Part shown: one piece after another, positions 26,779 through 36,605 of the stretch
How the letters are laid out: each line of letters opens with the position of its first letter
Position numbering within the stretch: position 1 is the stretch's first letter
Source: Stenomitos frigidus_A
GTDB taxonomy: Bacteria; Cyanobacteriota; Cyanobacteriia; Leptolyngbyales; Leptolyngbyaceae
Reading direction: 5' to 3'
NCBI RefSeq assembly: GCF_963877135.1
Contig: NZ_CAWNSW010000089.1
Span: 124,001 to 188,000 of the forward strand
Length of the DNA: 64,000 nt
Made by a program: the position numbers and the translations under genes
The notes under the pieces: model-generated
What the model was told of the DNA's origin: nothing
What the model saw: the letters and a program-made list of their open reading frames with translations, nothing else
The model's database searches: none

Positions 26779-27654
26779 TTAAGCCAATGTTCGACGCAGC
26801 TTTGGCTGAATAATAAGCAACGCCACTACGTCAAAGCTGAGTAGCAATAGCAGGGCGGCCCCCAGTGTGACAGAACCCCAAGGTGCCTGCATGACGATAC
26901 TGCTTAACGACCAGTCACTATGCAGGTAAACATAGCGGATGGGTTCGATCGCGTAGCTCAAGGGATTGAGCGTTGCCACCCACTGCAGCCAGAGCGGCAT
27001 AAATGACAGGGGAACCAATGCAGTGCTGGCAAACAGTAACGGCAGGTTCGTGACAAAAATAACTGCAATAAGCTCGATGTGACCGGGCAGAGAGAAGGAA
27101 AGCCCTAAGCTCAAGGCGGTAACGCCCAACACCAGCAGCAACACGATCAGGCCAACCAAACCTAACCCCAGCGTATTTGGCAAACCTGCTCCCAGCAGGG
27201 CACTCATGGTGACGATCGCCACTGTCTGAATGAAGCTCAGCGTGGTGATAAAAATGGCGGATGCCACGACGATCGAAAAGCGAGATGCCAATGGCGCTAC
27301 CAGCAGCCGATTAAGGAAACCAAACTCGCGATCAAACATCACTGGTAGCCCCGCATTGAGAGCACCACCAAACGCCGTGAAGACGATTACGCCTGCACCC
27401 AGAAACTGTCCGTAGGTAACATCTGTCCCAAAGAGACCCTGTGGCGCATTTTGGAACAGCGCTCCGAACAATACCAGCCACATGATCGGCTGAATAATAC
27501 CTGCAATCAGGGTCGATGGACGACGTTGGAGCTGAATGAAGAGACGACGGGTCAGCGCCCCAGTCTCCTGCAGAAAATCACTCAACGCTGAGTTGGGTTG
27601 AATTTCAGTGCGTTTGTTCAGTTCAGTTTTAGATGGTGTAAACGTTGTGCTCAT
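26779..27654 (-). CDS. ABC-2 type exporter permease
   Basis: The 291-residue protein has six hydrophobic helices after a short cytosolic N-terminus. It shows ABC-2 family marks such as RPSTLIAGIIQPIMWLVLFG (about 40-60), FDREFGFLNRLLVAPLASRF (about 107-127) and LNPLSYAIEPIRY near the end. It is the membrane half of a daunorubicin-type (DrrB-like) exporter. Its ATPase is encoded just upstream on the same strand (158-bp gap). Cyanobacterial relatives export lipids, polyketides or drugs; the cargo is unknown. Confidence 0.9.
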   Translation of the reverse strand: MSTTFTPSKTELNKRTEIQPNSALSDFLQETGALTRRLFIQLQRRPSTLIAGIIQPIMWLVLFGALFQNAPQGLFGTDVTYGQFLGAGVIVFTAFGGALNAGLPVMFDREFGFLNRLLVAPLASRFSIVVASAIFITTLSFIQTVAIVTMSALLGAGLPNTLGLGLVGLIVLLLVLGVTALSLGLSFSLPGHIELIAVIFVTNLPLLFASTALVPLSFMPLWLQWVATLNPLSYAIEPIRYVYLHSDWSLSSIVMQAPWGSVTLGAALLLLLSFDVVALLIIQPKLRRTLA

Positions 27655-27812
27655 AAGTTGAACCTTGAAAGTGAGGTTGGCACTAAGGGCTGCATACTAA
27701 GCAGTGAAATTAAATCCAGGGATTATGCAGGGACGGTTTCCCAACGGTGTCGCGCGGCTGGCGGCCATACTGTTAAAGCCGCTCTCCGGTTGCATTGGTT
27801 CACCCGTCTCCA

Positions 27813-28832
27813 TTAGCGCATACTCTGCTTCCGCTCTGCTTTCGGATCGCGACTGCCAGTGGCTGCAATTTCGGCGTCCAGTAAAGTGCGCCCAGTCGCT
27901 GCCAAGTAAACATCATCCAGGCTGGGACGGGACTGAGCAATACCAAAGGTGGGTAAGCCAGCCGTTTGCAGGGCTTGCTGGATCGCAGCAAGGGCGTCGC
28001 TCTGAGGGTGAACAACCAGGTTCAGCGAATTACCCTGAGCGCTGTTGATGATAATTTCTTGAACGGATGGCAACGACTGAAGCAGTACTTTTGCTTGTTC
28101 CGCTTCTTCAAGCGGCGAGAATTCACGGATCCGAAGCGTAATTCGATCGCCCCCGACATCGTCTTTGAGCGCTGAGGGCTTGCCCGTTGCAATCACCGTA
28201 CCCTGGTCAATAATGGCAACACGATCGGCAAGTGCATCCACTTCCTCAAGATAATGGCTGGTGATTAGAACAGTCGTACCGTCTGCCCGCAACCCACGAA
28301 GAAAATTCCAAACAGCCAGCCGACTTTCGATATCAAGCCCAACGGTCGGCTCATCCAGAACCAGTACCTGAGGCTGATGGAGTAAGCCCGCCGCCAAATC
28401 TAACCGCTTCTTCAACCCACCTGAATAAGTGCCAGTCTTTTGATCGGCGTAACGTTCTAAGTCCAGCAATTTGAGAACCAGTGCGATACGTTCTTTAGCG
28501 ATCGCGCGAGGAAGGTGGTAAAGCGCTGCCTGAAGTTGAAGCAGTTCGCGTCCTGTCAACACCGGGTCTAAAGCCACTTCCTGAGCAATGTAGCCTAAGT
28601 ATTGTCGAGCCAGGCGAGGCTGATCAATGACAGAGATACCGCAGATTTCCACTCTGCCAGAGTCAGGTTCAGCCAACGTACATAGGCAGCGTAGAGTGGT
28701 TGTTTTACCCGCACCGTTGGGACCCAAGAGACCAAAGATTTCTCCTGGCTCAACCTGAAGCGAGACACCTTTCACAGCTTCTACAGAGCCATAACACTTC
28801 TTCAGGTTTTCAATCAACACCGCAGGAGCCAT
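27813..28832 (-). CDS. DrrA-type ABC exporter ATPase
   Basis: The 339-residue ATPase has Walker A GPNGAGKTTTLR (about 38), signature YSGGLKKRLDLAAG (about 139), Walker B VLVLDEPTVGLD and the switch His in LITSHYLEE. The C-terminal 100 residues form the accessory domain of DrrA-like exporters. With the ABC-2 permease downstream it makes a complete exporter (dimers of each). Transcription starts here and continues into the permease gene. Confidence 0.92.
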   Translation of the reverse strand: MAPAVLIENLKKCYGSVEAVKGVSLQVEPGEIFGLLGPNGAGKTTTLRCLCTLAEPDSGRVEICGISVIDQPRLARQYLGYIAQEVALDPVLTGRELLQLQAALYHLPRAIAKERIALVLKLLDLERYADQKTGTYSGGLKKRLDLAAGLLHQPQVLVLDEPTVGLDIESRLAVWNFLRGLRADGTTVLITSHYLEEVDALADRVAIIDQGTVIATGKPSALKDDVGGDRITLRIREFSPLEEAEQAKVLLQSLPSVQEIIINSAQGNSLNLVVHPQSDALAAIQQALQTAGLPTFGIAQSRPSLDDVYLAATGRTLLDAEIAATGSRDPKAERKQSMR

Positions 28833-29105
28833 ATACTACTCCCCCCAAGCTATACAAATCTCAACATACCCTCATCTTATCGTAGTTGAAGCCATCGCGA
28901 ACTTGTGTAGAGAGATGCGATCAAAGCACTGCGATCGTGTCTTGATCAACGGTTCAATCCCCGTAGAAACATTTCATGGCATATGTCTACGGGAGGAAAC
29001 TTGAGTTTCCTAAGGTCTGAGGGCGTTAGCTTCACATCCTTCCAGCGTTGAGCGACAGTGGAAAGACGGTAACGGTTTGCTTGAAGATCGTCCAGGCTGT
29101 CACGC

Positions 29106-30083
29106 CTAAGCTTGGAACGAACTGATGAAAGTCTGTACGTTTGCAGCAACAACATCGGTAACGTGGTGAGTGATGGGCAAACTATCGAGTCCCATACCCG
29201 CACAGAGGAACATAAGGTACAGAATGGAATACTTGAAGACCGATCGCGCAACGGTTAAATCTGACGGTGTTTGCAGCAGCTGCCATGCCTTTTGCACGAA
29301 AACGCCTCCCAGCAGCAAGGCAATACCAGCATAGACAGCACCCATCACATGTAATGGGTAAACCAGCAGCAGGGTGACAGGTATCAATGCCAGCGTGTAA
29401 TAAAAAATTTGGCGGGCAGTTGGCTCATTGCCAACGACCACAGGCAACATGGGCACACCGACTTTGGCATAATCGTCCCGAATCAAGACTGCCAGCGCCC
29501 AAAAGTGGGGTGGTGTCCAAAGAAAGATAATGGCAAACAGTACCCACGCTGCCCAGCTTAAATCACCCGTCACCGCAGCCCAGCCAACCAGCGGCGGAAT
29601 TGCACCAGCAGCGCCCCCGATGACAATGTTGAGCGTGCTGTGCCGCTTCAACCAATGGGTATAGATCAGCACGTAGAAGACGATGCCGGACATGGCTAGG
29701 CAAGCGCTTAAAAGATTGGCAAAAACAGCCAGCAGCGTGAACGAAAGCGTTGCAAGGGTAATGGCAAAAATCAGCGCATCACGCGGCTGTATCCGTCCTG
29801 ACGGCAGGGGACGATGACGAGTCCGCTCCATGATGTAATCGATATCGCGATCGTAGAAGCAATTGATGGTATTGGCAGCACCAGCAGCGCAAGCACCGCT
29901 AAACAATGTCACCAGCAAAAGGACAGGACTCACCTCGCCATTGGCTGCAATCCACATGCCGCCAGCCGTTGTAATCAGCAGTAGTAAAATGATGCGAGGT
30001 TTGGTGAGCTGGTAATAGCTTTGAATGACCTGTAAAACGTTTTCGTGTTGGCGGGAGATACCAGTTAAGAGAGTTTCTTGCAT
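29106..30083 (-). CDS. ctaB: protoheme IX farnesyltransferase
   Basis: The 325-residue membrane prenyltransferase of the UbiA family makes heme O from heme B and farnesyl diphosphate. The first Asp-rich motif is NTINCFYDRDIDYIMERT (about 78-95), followed by RPLPSGRI; the second region is LIRDDYAKVGVPMLP (about 207-221). The start is ATG 30083 after AGGAAAGAG. ctaA lies upstream on the same strand and ctaCDE runs the other way, so the locus supplies heme A to its own oxidase. Confidence 0.95.
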   Translation of the reverse strand: MQETLLTGISRQHENVLQVIQSYYQLTKPRIILLLLITTAGGMWIAANGEVSPVLLLVTLFSGACAAGAANTINCFYDRDIDYIMERTRHRPLPSGRIQPRDALIFAITLATLSFTLLAVFANLLSACLAMSGIVFYVLIYTHWLKRHSTLNIVIGGAAGAIPPLVGWAAVTGDLSWAAWVLFAIIFLWTPPHFWALAVLIRDDYAKVGVPMLPVVVGNEPTARQIFYYTLALIPVTLLLVYPLHVMGAVYAGIALLLGGVFVQKAWQLLQTPSDLTVARSVFKYSILYLMFLCAGMGLDSLPITHHVTDVVAANVQTFISSFQA

Positions 30084-30249
30084 TCGCTCTTTCCTAAAAG
30101 AAGACAGACCTTTAAAAAACAAACCGGCACTGGAGTTGTAACTTTGGAGGAGCGATCGCTGGAAGCTGTTCAGCTGCGAGACTTAACTAAACCTCGTTTG
30201 CTTGGCCGTACGCCATCAGCTTGATGTCATCGAACTCGATTGGCAGCGG

Positions 30250-31245
30250 TCAAGCAGGTTGACCGTTTGCGCGATCACCAGGAAAGCTACTAGTCGCCGC
30301 CGACTGTACAGCTGCAGAGAATGGTTCGACTGATTCATCAACCGTTGCGGGGGAGCCATCACGCAGTGCCAGTACAGTAAATGCTACTAACGCTCCTAGC
30401 AAAGCTGCGCCGATCGCCTGATGCGACACCGTTAGCGGTTCCACTTGTAGCCTTAGCTTGAACGTCGCCACTCCCAAAAGAATCTGAAGCATTATTAGAC
30501 CACTGGCGATGCTTGCTAACCTTCGCAAGGTGGGGTGTAGGGCTGGAGTCCGCCACGCCAAAATCACTAGCGCCAGCGTTGCCAGCGTGGGTGGTACGAC
30601 ACCCGCAACATGGCTATGCATCACCAGGCAAAGTCCAGAATCGTTAAGGCATTGATGTAACGCCCATTGGGAGGCAACTAGCGCACCGAGAATACTTTGT
30701 ACATAGACTAAAACTGCTGCTAGAAGCCCGACCCAGGGAAGCTTTTCAGCCGTCCCTATGCCTTTGTGAGGCATCAGAGCAACCCCGATCGCCAGTAGCG
30801 TCACAAAAAATAGTAGCGCTGTCCCCAGGTGTGCGGTGACGATATCAAAGCGGAGCAATTCAGTCACGGTGAGCGCACCGAGAAGACCTTGAACCACAAC
30901 GAGAACTAAAGCAAACGTGGTTGCCCAGGGTGTCCAGCGAGGCAGTGAGCGACGGTACCACCACGCAGTAGCAGCGAGGGCGATCGCGAAGAAGCCCATC
31001 GATGATGCCGTTAAGCGGTGAAACAACTCTAGAAAAACCTGGAAATTCATTTGCTGTCGGGGCACCAATTCACCATAGCAGAGGGGCCAATCGGGGCAGG
31101 CAAGACCCGCGTTCATCACACGGGTAGCGCTACCCAACGCCATGAGAAACAGCGTTTCTGCAGCCATTGCGAAAGCAAAGCGACTCACTCGCGATCGAGG
31201 GCGAGATGATTCAGCAGGGGATTGATGGAAGATAGCATCAGCCAT
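30250..31245 (-). CDS. ctaA: heme A synthase
   Basis: The 331-residue protein has eight membrane helices and the COX15/CtaA heme-ligand histidines (HRLTASSMGF, about 72; TAHLGTALLFF; SHVAGVVPP; SHQAIGAALLG). CPDWPLCYG (about 50-58) is the conserved Cys-containing loop. It oxidises heme O to heme A in the membrane. It precedes ctaB on the minus strand (166-bp gap) and diverges from ctaC. Confidence 0.94.
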   Translation of the reverse strand: MADAIFHQSPAESSRPRSRVSRFAFAMAAETLFLMALGSATRVMNAGLACPDWPLCYGELVPRQQMNFQVFLELFHRLTASSMGFFAIALAATAWWYRRSLPRWTPWATTFALVLVVVQGLLGALTVTELLRFDIVTAHLGTALLFFVTLLAIGVALMPHKGIGTAEKLPWVGLLAAVLVYVQSILGALVASQWALHQCLNDSGLCLVMHSHVAGVVPPTLATLALVILAWRTPALHPTLRRLASIASGLIMLQILLGVATFKLRLQVEPLTVSHQAIGAALLGALVAFTVLALRDGSPATVDESVEPFSAAVQSAATSSFPGDRANGQPA

Positions 31246-31794
31246 CGGCTTATCCTTAAACTCACAAAATTAAAAAACTCACAAAATTAAACGTGGCGAA
31301 GCGAAATTCAGGAGTAATCATGTACTCCAAACCTAGCACTACATTTCTGAAAGCGGGTTTTGTCACACTCACAACGCTTACGCTTCACGTACTTGTTATC
31401 ACTTTAATGACGTGGTTGCATTTGTCCCCGCCCCTTTGGAATTTCTTCGGATTATGCAGTTTTTGCAGTATCACGTTTTGCAAAAAGGAGCTTAAGGCTT
31501 GGATGGCACCCTAGAGTGTGCCTAGATCGACGCAGGCCGCAATCGTGAATTGCGCCTCTAGCGCGCTTTACTGAAGAGTGAGTCGCTGACCAACAGCGAT
31601 CCTGAAGAAATCTATAAGGATAATCAATAATCGCTCCGTTTCTGAGACCACTGCCTTACCTTGTAGGTAGGACAAATCTGAGGATCGCATAGAGAACGCG
31701 CTGCACCTTCCAACGTTTGATTCTCCTCAAGATTCATTCTGTTGCTCTGCGTCGTGTCTCTAAACGATCGACATTGTTTAGACGGACTTGTATT
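31246..31794. promoter_or_regulatory. divergent regulatory region, ctaA / ctaC
   Basis: This 549-bp spacer should carry promoters for both heme A synthesis and oxidase genes. A small symmetric element TACCT-tgt-AGGTA lies at 31657-31669. A 73-codon reading frame at 31293-31514 has one hydrophobic stretch, but no ribosome site or recognisable relatives, so I do not call it a gene. Confidence 0.4.
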
Positions 31795-32898
31795 GTGAAT
31801 ATCCCAAGCTCTATTACCACGATGCTAGCTGGCATTCTGCTGACCCTGATTAGCGTCTGGGTTGGTCAAAACCACGGTTTGATGCCTGTCGAAGCGTCCG
31901 AAGCAGCACCTCTGATTGACGGGCTGTTTGACACAATGATGATGATCGGTACTGGTCTGTTTTTGCTTGTTACAGGCGTTATTTTTGTGGCGGTGTTTAA
32001 GTTCCGCCGTCAACCTGGTGATGAGACAGATGGGTCGCCTGTTCATGGCAACATTCCTCTAGAGATTCTTTGGACATCGATTCCGGCGGTGATCGTCCTG
32101 GGTCTGGCAATCTATAGCTTCGAGGTTTACAGCCAGATCGGCGGCTTAAATCCAATGGAACACTCAGTCGCGCATGGGCAGCCAACACATCAGATGGCAA
32201 ACATGCCTGGTGCGGCGATCGCCGCACCACTCCCGGCCAGTCAAGATGAAGGAATGCCAAACCTGTTAGCGGAGGCGTCGTCAGATGCCAACCCCCAGGC
32301 TGAAGGAGCCATTCCTGGTGGAGTAATTCAAAAAGAAGGTGGCTCTGAAACATCAATCACTCCCGGTGTGGGCTCAATGCCTGGGAAGGAAAACCCGTCG
32401 AAAGAATTTGTGATTCAGGCAAATGGCTTACAGTATGCCTGGATTTTTACCTATCCTGATAGTGGCGTTGTTGCCGGCGAACTCCATGTTCCGGTTGGGC
32501 GCGAAGTGCTGCTGGACATCTCTGCAAGCGATGTTTTGCATGCGTTTTGGGTACCTGAATTTCGGTTAAAGCAGGATGCAGTCCCTGGTCAGCCTACTGA
32601 ACTCCGGTTTACGCCCAATCGAATCGGTGAATATCCCGTCATTTGTGCTGAACTCTGTGGTCCCTATCACGGTGCCATGCGCACAAAAGTGATTGCGGAG
32701 TCACCTGCCGATTTTGCTGCCTGGGTTCAAGAACAGAAAGTCGCTAGTGCGAATGGGCTGGAACAGACGATCGCGGTCAACCCTACTGATCAAGCGCCGG
32801 ATGAGTTTCTGGCTCCTTACGCCGATCGCTTGGGTGTCCGTCCTGAACTGCTGCATCAACTGCACTCTGCTTCTGCCCATGTCTCTTCTGCAAGCTAG
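31795..32898 (+). CDS. ctaC: cytochrome c oxidase subunit II
   Basis: The 367-residue subunit carries the binuclear CuA centre that accepts electrons from a c-type cytochrome or plastocyanin. Two membrane helices lie at about 8-25 and 45-70, then the EILWTSIPAVIVLGLAIYS segment. CuA ligands are His in VLHAFWVPEF (about 248) and Cys/Cys/His/Met in CAELCGPYHGAM (about 283-294). GTG 31795 aligns with the N-terminus of cyanobacterial CtaC; an upstream TTG (31717) would add 26 unrelated residues. A linker of about 80 residues rich in Met, His, Pro and Ser (about 118-203) separates the helices from the CuA domain. Confidence 0.94.
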   Translation: MNIPSSITTMLAGILLTLISVWVGQNHGLMPVEASEAAPLIDGLFDTMMMIGTGLFLLVTGVIFVAVFKFRRQPGDETDGSPVHGNIPLEILWTSIPAVIVLGLAIYSFEVYSQIGGLNPMEHSVAHGQPTHQMANMPGAAIAAPLPASQDEGMPNLLAEASSDANPQAEGAIPGGVIQKEGGSETSITPGVGSMPGKENPSKEFVIQANGLQYAWIFTYPDSGVVAGELHVPVGREVLLDISASDVLHAFWVPEFRLKQDAVPGQPTELRFTPNRIGEYPVICAELCGPYHGAMRTKVIAESPADFAAWVQEQKVASANGLEQTIAVNPTDQAPDEFLAPYADRLGVRPELLHQLHSASAHVSSAS

Positions 32899-32972
32899 CC
32901 CTCGATCGAGATGCTAGTGCGCTTACCTGTAAAAGCAATGAGCGATGAGCTGATCGCAATGGATTTACTCTT

Positions 32973-34718
32973 ATGACCCAAGCACAGCTACAAGAAACTG
33001 CCAACCTTCCCGCTCATGGTTCCGAACCAACCGGGACTCATTGGCGGACTTACTTTAGCTTCAGTACAGACCACAAGGTAATTGGGATTCAATACCTGGT
33101 GACGACGTTTGTTTTCTACCTGATCGGTGGCGCTTTGGCGACTGCTGTCCGCACCGAATTAGCGACGCCTGAAGTAGACTTTGTGAGCCGAGAGGTCTAC
33201 AACAGCCTGTTCACGGTGCATGCCACGGTGATGATTTTTCTGTGGATTGTGCCGGGCACCACGGGCGGTTTTGGCAACTATTTGGTGCCTCTTTTGATCG
33301 GAGCGCGGGACATGGCGTTTCCCAGGCTGAATGCCCTTGCCTTTTGGATGATTCCGCCAGCGGGCATTCTGTTACTTTGCAGCTTCTTTGTTGGGGCTCC
33401 TGGTGCTGGCTGGACATCCTATCCGCCCCTCAGTTTGGTAACAGACCAGGCAGGTGAAGCGATCTGGATTCTGAGTGTCTTGATCCTTGGCACATCATCG
33501 ATTCTGGCAGCGATTAATTTCATCGCTACCATTTTCAAGATGCGGGTAGCAGGCATGGGCTTCAACCAGATGCCGTTGTTTTGCTGGGCAATGTTGGCAA
33601 CATCCGCGCTGGCACTGATCGCGACTCCTGTGCTTGCCGGAGCGCTAATTTTGTTGGCATTTGACTTGCTGATCGGTACAGCCTTCTTTAACCCAACGGG
33701 TGGTGGGAATCCAATCGTCTACCAGCATATGTTCTGGTTTTACTCCCACCCAGCGGTTTACATCATGATCCTGCCGGTGTTTGGCATGATCTCTGAGATT
33801 TTGCCGGTGCATGCCCGTAAACCGATTTTTGGCTATAAAGCGATCGCGTACTCCAGTCTAGCCATCTGCTTCTTGGGGCTGATTGTTTGGGCACATCACA
33901 TGTTTACCAGCGGTACGCCACCCTGGCTGCGGATGTTTTTCATGATCACAACAATGGTGATCGCAGTGCCAACGGGGATCAAAGTGTTTAGTTGGCTAGC
34001 AACAATTTGGGGCGGCAAACTGCGTCTAAACAGTGCCATGCTGTTTGCGCTTGGGTTTCTATCGATGTTTGTGATTGGTGGCATTAGCGGCGTGATGGTT
34101 GCCGCCGTGCCGTTTGACATCCATGTGCACGATACTTACTTCATCGTGGCGCACATCCACTACGTCTTGTTTGGTGGCAGTGTCTTTGGTATCTACGCTG
34201 GATTTTACCACTGGTTCCCTAAGATGACTGGCCGGATGCTAAACGAAACCTGGGGACAGGTGCACTTTTGGCTGAACCTGATTGGCTTCAATCTGGCCTT
34301 CTTGCCAATGCACAAATTAGGTCTAGAGGGCATGAATCGCCGGATCGCCGAATACGAACCCAGATTTGCTTTCCTCAACCTCATTTGCACGATCGGTGCT
34401 TATATCCTTGCCGTTTCGACGCTACCCTTTATTGTGAACGTCATCTGGAGTTGGATGTATGGACCTAAAGCCGGAGACAATCCGTGGAAAGGGTTAACGC
34501 TGGAATGGATGACCAGTTCGCCGCCGCCAGTCGAAAACTTTGAAGCTGATCCAGTGTTGGCAACGGGGCCATACGACTATGGCTTTGGCGATCGCGCCAC
34601 ACCTGTGGATGTTCCGTTTTCGGATGCTCAAGATCCGGCTCTTGCTGCGGGTCCCAATTCAGTGCTGAGAGCCGATCCCGACCCGGCTGTAGCAGTGTCG
34701 CCTGATGATCGATCGTAG
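32973..34718 (+). CDS. ctaD: cytochrome c oxidase subunit I
   Basis: The 581-residue catalytic subunit binds heme a, heme a3 and CuB. Ligand motifs are intact: His in VHATVMIFLW (heme a), HPAVY (CuB His with the cross-linked Tyr), VWAHHMFTSG (two CuB His) and VHDTYFIVAHIHYV (heme a3 and heme a). There are twelve membrane helices. The C-terminus has a Pro/Asp/Ala-rich extension of about 50 residues (SSPPPVENFEADPV onward). It lies 74 bp after ctaC in the ctaCDE operon. Confidence 0.96.
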   Translation: MTQAQLQETANLPAHGSEPTGTHWRTYFSFSTDHKVIGIQYLVTTFVFYLIGGALATAVRTELATPEVDFVSREVYNSLFTVHATVMIFLWIVPGTTGGFGNYLVPLLIGARDMAFPRLNALAFWMIPPAGILLLCSFFVGAPGAGWTSYPPLSLVTDQAGEAIWILSVLILGTSSILAAINFIATIFKMRVAGMGFNQMPLFCWAMLATSALALIATPVLAGALILLAFDLLIGTAFFNPTGGGNPIVYQHMFWFYSHPAVYIMILPVFGMISEILPVHARKPIFGYKAIAYSSLAICFLGLIVWAHHMFTSGTPPWLRMFFMITTMVIAVPTGIKVFSWLATIWGGKLRLNSAMLFALGFLSMFVIGGISGVMVAAVPFDIHVHDTYFIVAHIHYVLFGGSVFGIYAGFYHWFPKMTGRMLNETWGQVHFWLNLIGFNLAFLPMHKLGLEGMNRRIAEYEPRFAFLNLICTIGAYILAVSTLPFIVNVIWSWMYGPKAGDNPWKGLTLEWMTSSPPPVENFEADPVLATGPYDYGFGDRATPVDVPFSDAQDPALAAGPNSVLRADPDPAVAVSPDDRS

Positions 34719-34796
34719 TCATGAGTCAATGAGCCTTTAGTTTGGCTCACAGACTAATGGCTAACGGCTAGAAACTAAAACCCAATACCTTTTATC

Positions 34797-35417
34797 ATGA
34801 CAGGCTCCACCCTCGATTCCACTAAAACGGTTCTGAATCATCACCATACCGAGGTTGTCGCTCATCACGCTGAGCACCACGATTATCGGCTCTTCGGCAT
34901 CACTATTTTTTTGATTGCAGAAGCGATGATCTTTTTGGGGCTTTTTACAGCCTATTTGACATTCCGTTCGGTTGCGCCAAGTTGGCCTCCTGAAGGGACC
35001 CCAAGGTTAGAGCTACTGCTGCCAGGACTCAACACGATTATTTTGATTTCTAGTAGTTTCGTCATCCACAATGCGGATACGGCGATTAAAAAGAATGACG
35101 TGAAGGGTTTGCAGAAGTGGTTCGCGCTCACAGCGGCGATGGGAGCAATCTTTTTAGCCGGTCAGCTTTATGAGTATTTCCATCTAGAGTTTGGACTGAA
35201 GACCAATTTATTTGCCAGTACGTTCTATGTTCTGACTGGCTTTCATGGACTACATGTGGCGTTTGGACTGGTTCTGATTTTGGCAGTGCTGTGGCGATCG
35301 CTCAGACAAGGACATTACAGCAACGAGAAACACTTTGGTGTCGAAGCAGCTGAAATTTACTGGCATTTTGTTGATGTTGTTTGGATTTTCCTCTTTTTAT
35401 TGCTCTACATTCTTTGA
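34797..35417 (+). CDS. ctaE: cytochrome c oxidase subunit III
   Basis: The 206-residue protein has five membrane helices (the short, bacterial-type subunit III). It has a His-rich cytosolic N-terminus (NHHHTEVVAHHAEHHDY), family motifs LFTAYLTFR and GFHGLHVAFGL, and ends EIYWHFVDVVWIFLFLLLYIL. It ends the ctaCDE operon and is followed by a strong terminator at 35452-35481. Confidence 0.95.
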   Translation: MTGSTLDSTKTVLNHHHTEVVAHHAEHHDYRLFGITIFLIAEAMIFLGLFTAYLTFRSVAPSWPPEGTPRLELLLPGLNTIILISSSFVIHNADTAIKKNDVKGLQKWFALTAAMGAIFLAGQLYEYFHLEFGLKTNLFASTFYVLTGFHGLHVAFGLVLILAVLWRSLRQGHYSNEKHFGVEAAEIYWHFVDVVWIFLFLLLYIL

Positions 35418-35451
35418 GCGATCGAGATTAGAAGCCCTTAACTGAAAACAG

Positions 35452-35481
35452 AAAAAGGGGACGTTAGAACGTCCCCTTTTT
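35452..35481. terminator. bidirectional terminator, ctaE / rplL
   Basis: The perfect arms AAAAAGGGGACGTT and AACGTCCCCTTTTT form a very stable stem with A and T runs at both feet. It can end transcription of the converging ctaCDE and rplL units. Confidence 0.92.
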
Positions 35482-35522
35482 GATGTGAAGTTTTAACTTC
35501 AAGGTCAAGTGATTGGCTTCGA

Positions 35523-35912
35523 CTACTTGATCGAAACTTTAGCGCCAGCTTCTTCCAACTGCTTTTTAGCATCTTCAGCATCGCTCTTAGCAACGCCTTC
35601 TTTAACGGCCTTCGGTGCGGCTTCCACCAGATCTTTCGCTTCTTTCAGACCCAGACCAGTCAAAGTCCGTACGACTTTCAGAATCGAGATCTTCTTGTCA
35701 GCAGGAACTTCTTCTAGTACGAGATCAAATTCAGTCTGTTCTTCGGCTTCTTCAACTGGAGCAGCAGCACCAGGAGCCGCCATCATCATGCCGCCGACAG
35801 GAGCCGCTGCGCTAACGCCAAAGGCCTCCTCAATTTGCGTGACTAGTTCCGACGCTTCCAACAGCGTCAGTGTTTTTAACTTCTCCAAAATTTCATCGGT
35901 TGTTGCAGACAT
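35523..35912 (-). CDS. rplL: ribosomal protein L7/L12
   Basis: The 129-residue acidic stalk protein has the N-terminal dimerisation helix region (ILEKLKTLTLLEASELV), an Ala/Gly/Pro/Met hinge and the C-terminal factor-binding domain (KKISILKVVRTLTGLGLKEAKDLVE). It recruits translation GTPases. It is the last gene of the rplJ-rplL unit, 97 bp after rplJ, with a strong terminator 40 bp downstream. Confidence 0.97.
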   Translation of the reverse strand: MSATTDEILEKLKTLTLLEASELVTQIEEAFGVSAAAPVGGMMMAAPGAAAPVEEAEEQTEFDLVLEEVPADKKISILKVVRTLTGLGLKEAKDLVEAAPKAVKEGVAKSDAEDAKKQLEEAGAKVSIK

Positions 35913-36009
35913 TGTGTCATCTCCTGAGTTGTTAGTTGTGGATTGTCAGTGATTGGCCGTTAGCGTTTAGTTTCTAGCATTGAACTAAAACTAACCATTA
36001 GAAGCGGGT

Positions 36010-36543
36010 TCAAGCGGCTTCTTTGTCCTTGTCGGCAACTGCCTGAATGGCGCGTGCCAACGACGTCGGCACTTGGTTGATTCCGACTGCCAATTTGGTT
36101 GCGACGCCGTTGATCGCTCCGGCGATTTGCGCAATAAGCTGTTCTTTCGATGGAAGGTCGGCGATCGCTTTAACATCGGCTTCAGTCAATGCACGCCCTT
36201 CCATGACGCCACCGCGAAGTTCTGTCTTCTTGGTTGCCTTCTGGAAATCTTGGTACGCTTTCAGCGCCCCGCCAACATCATCTTTGATGAGCAAAAACGC
36301 ATTTGACTCTGACAGCAACGTTGTCATTGGTTCCCACGTTGCATCACCTTCGACGGCAATCCGCATCAGTGTATTTTTAGTCACTTTACAGGTTGCACCG
36401 GTTGGCAAAAGCCGCTTCCGCAAGTCTGTAATTTCTGCAACTGTTAGCCCCTGGTAATTAATCACCACGGCTAGCTGGGACGAGCTCAACGATTCTTTGA
36501 GCTCAGCGACAATTGCTTTTTTACCCTCGTATGTTCTACCCAT
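36010..36543 (-). CDS. rplJ: ribosomal protein L10
   Basis: The 177-residue protein starts MGRTYEGKKAIVAELKESL at ATG 36543 behind AAAGGAGGTGAG. It contains the rRNA-binding N-terminal domain (VVINYQGLTVAEITDLRKRL) and a C-terminal helix that carries L7/L12 dimers. A reading 13 codons longer exists, but it would run through the ribosome site. It is preceded by a clear L10 leader with attenuator, so expression is probably feedback-controlled by the L10-L12 complex. Confidence 0.96.
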   Translation of the reverse strand: MGRTYEGKKAIVAELKESLSSSQLAVVINYQGLTVAEITDLRKRLLPTGATCKVTKNTLMRIAVEGDATWEPMTTLLSESNAFLLIKDDVGGALKAYQDFQKATKKTELRGGVMEGRALTEADVKAIADLPSKEQLIAQIAGAINGVATKLAVGINQVPTSLARAIQAVADKDKEAA

Positions 36544-36605
36544 GTGTCTCACCTCCTTTATCTGGGTGTTGGTGTCATTCAACGTTGCGTATCAGTCTTA
36601 AAAAA

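Noticed and set aside
31293..31514. 73-codon frame between ctaA and ctaC with one hydrophobic stretch
   Set aside because: It has no ribosome site, atypical composition, and lies in the expected divergent promoter region.
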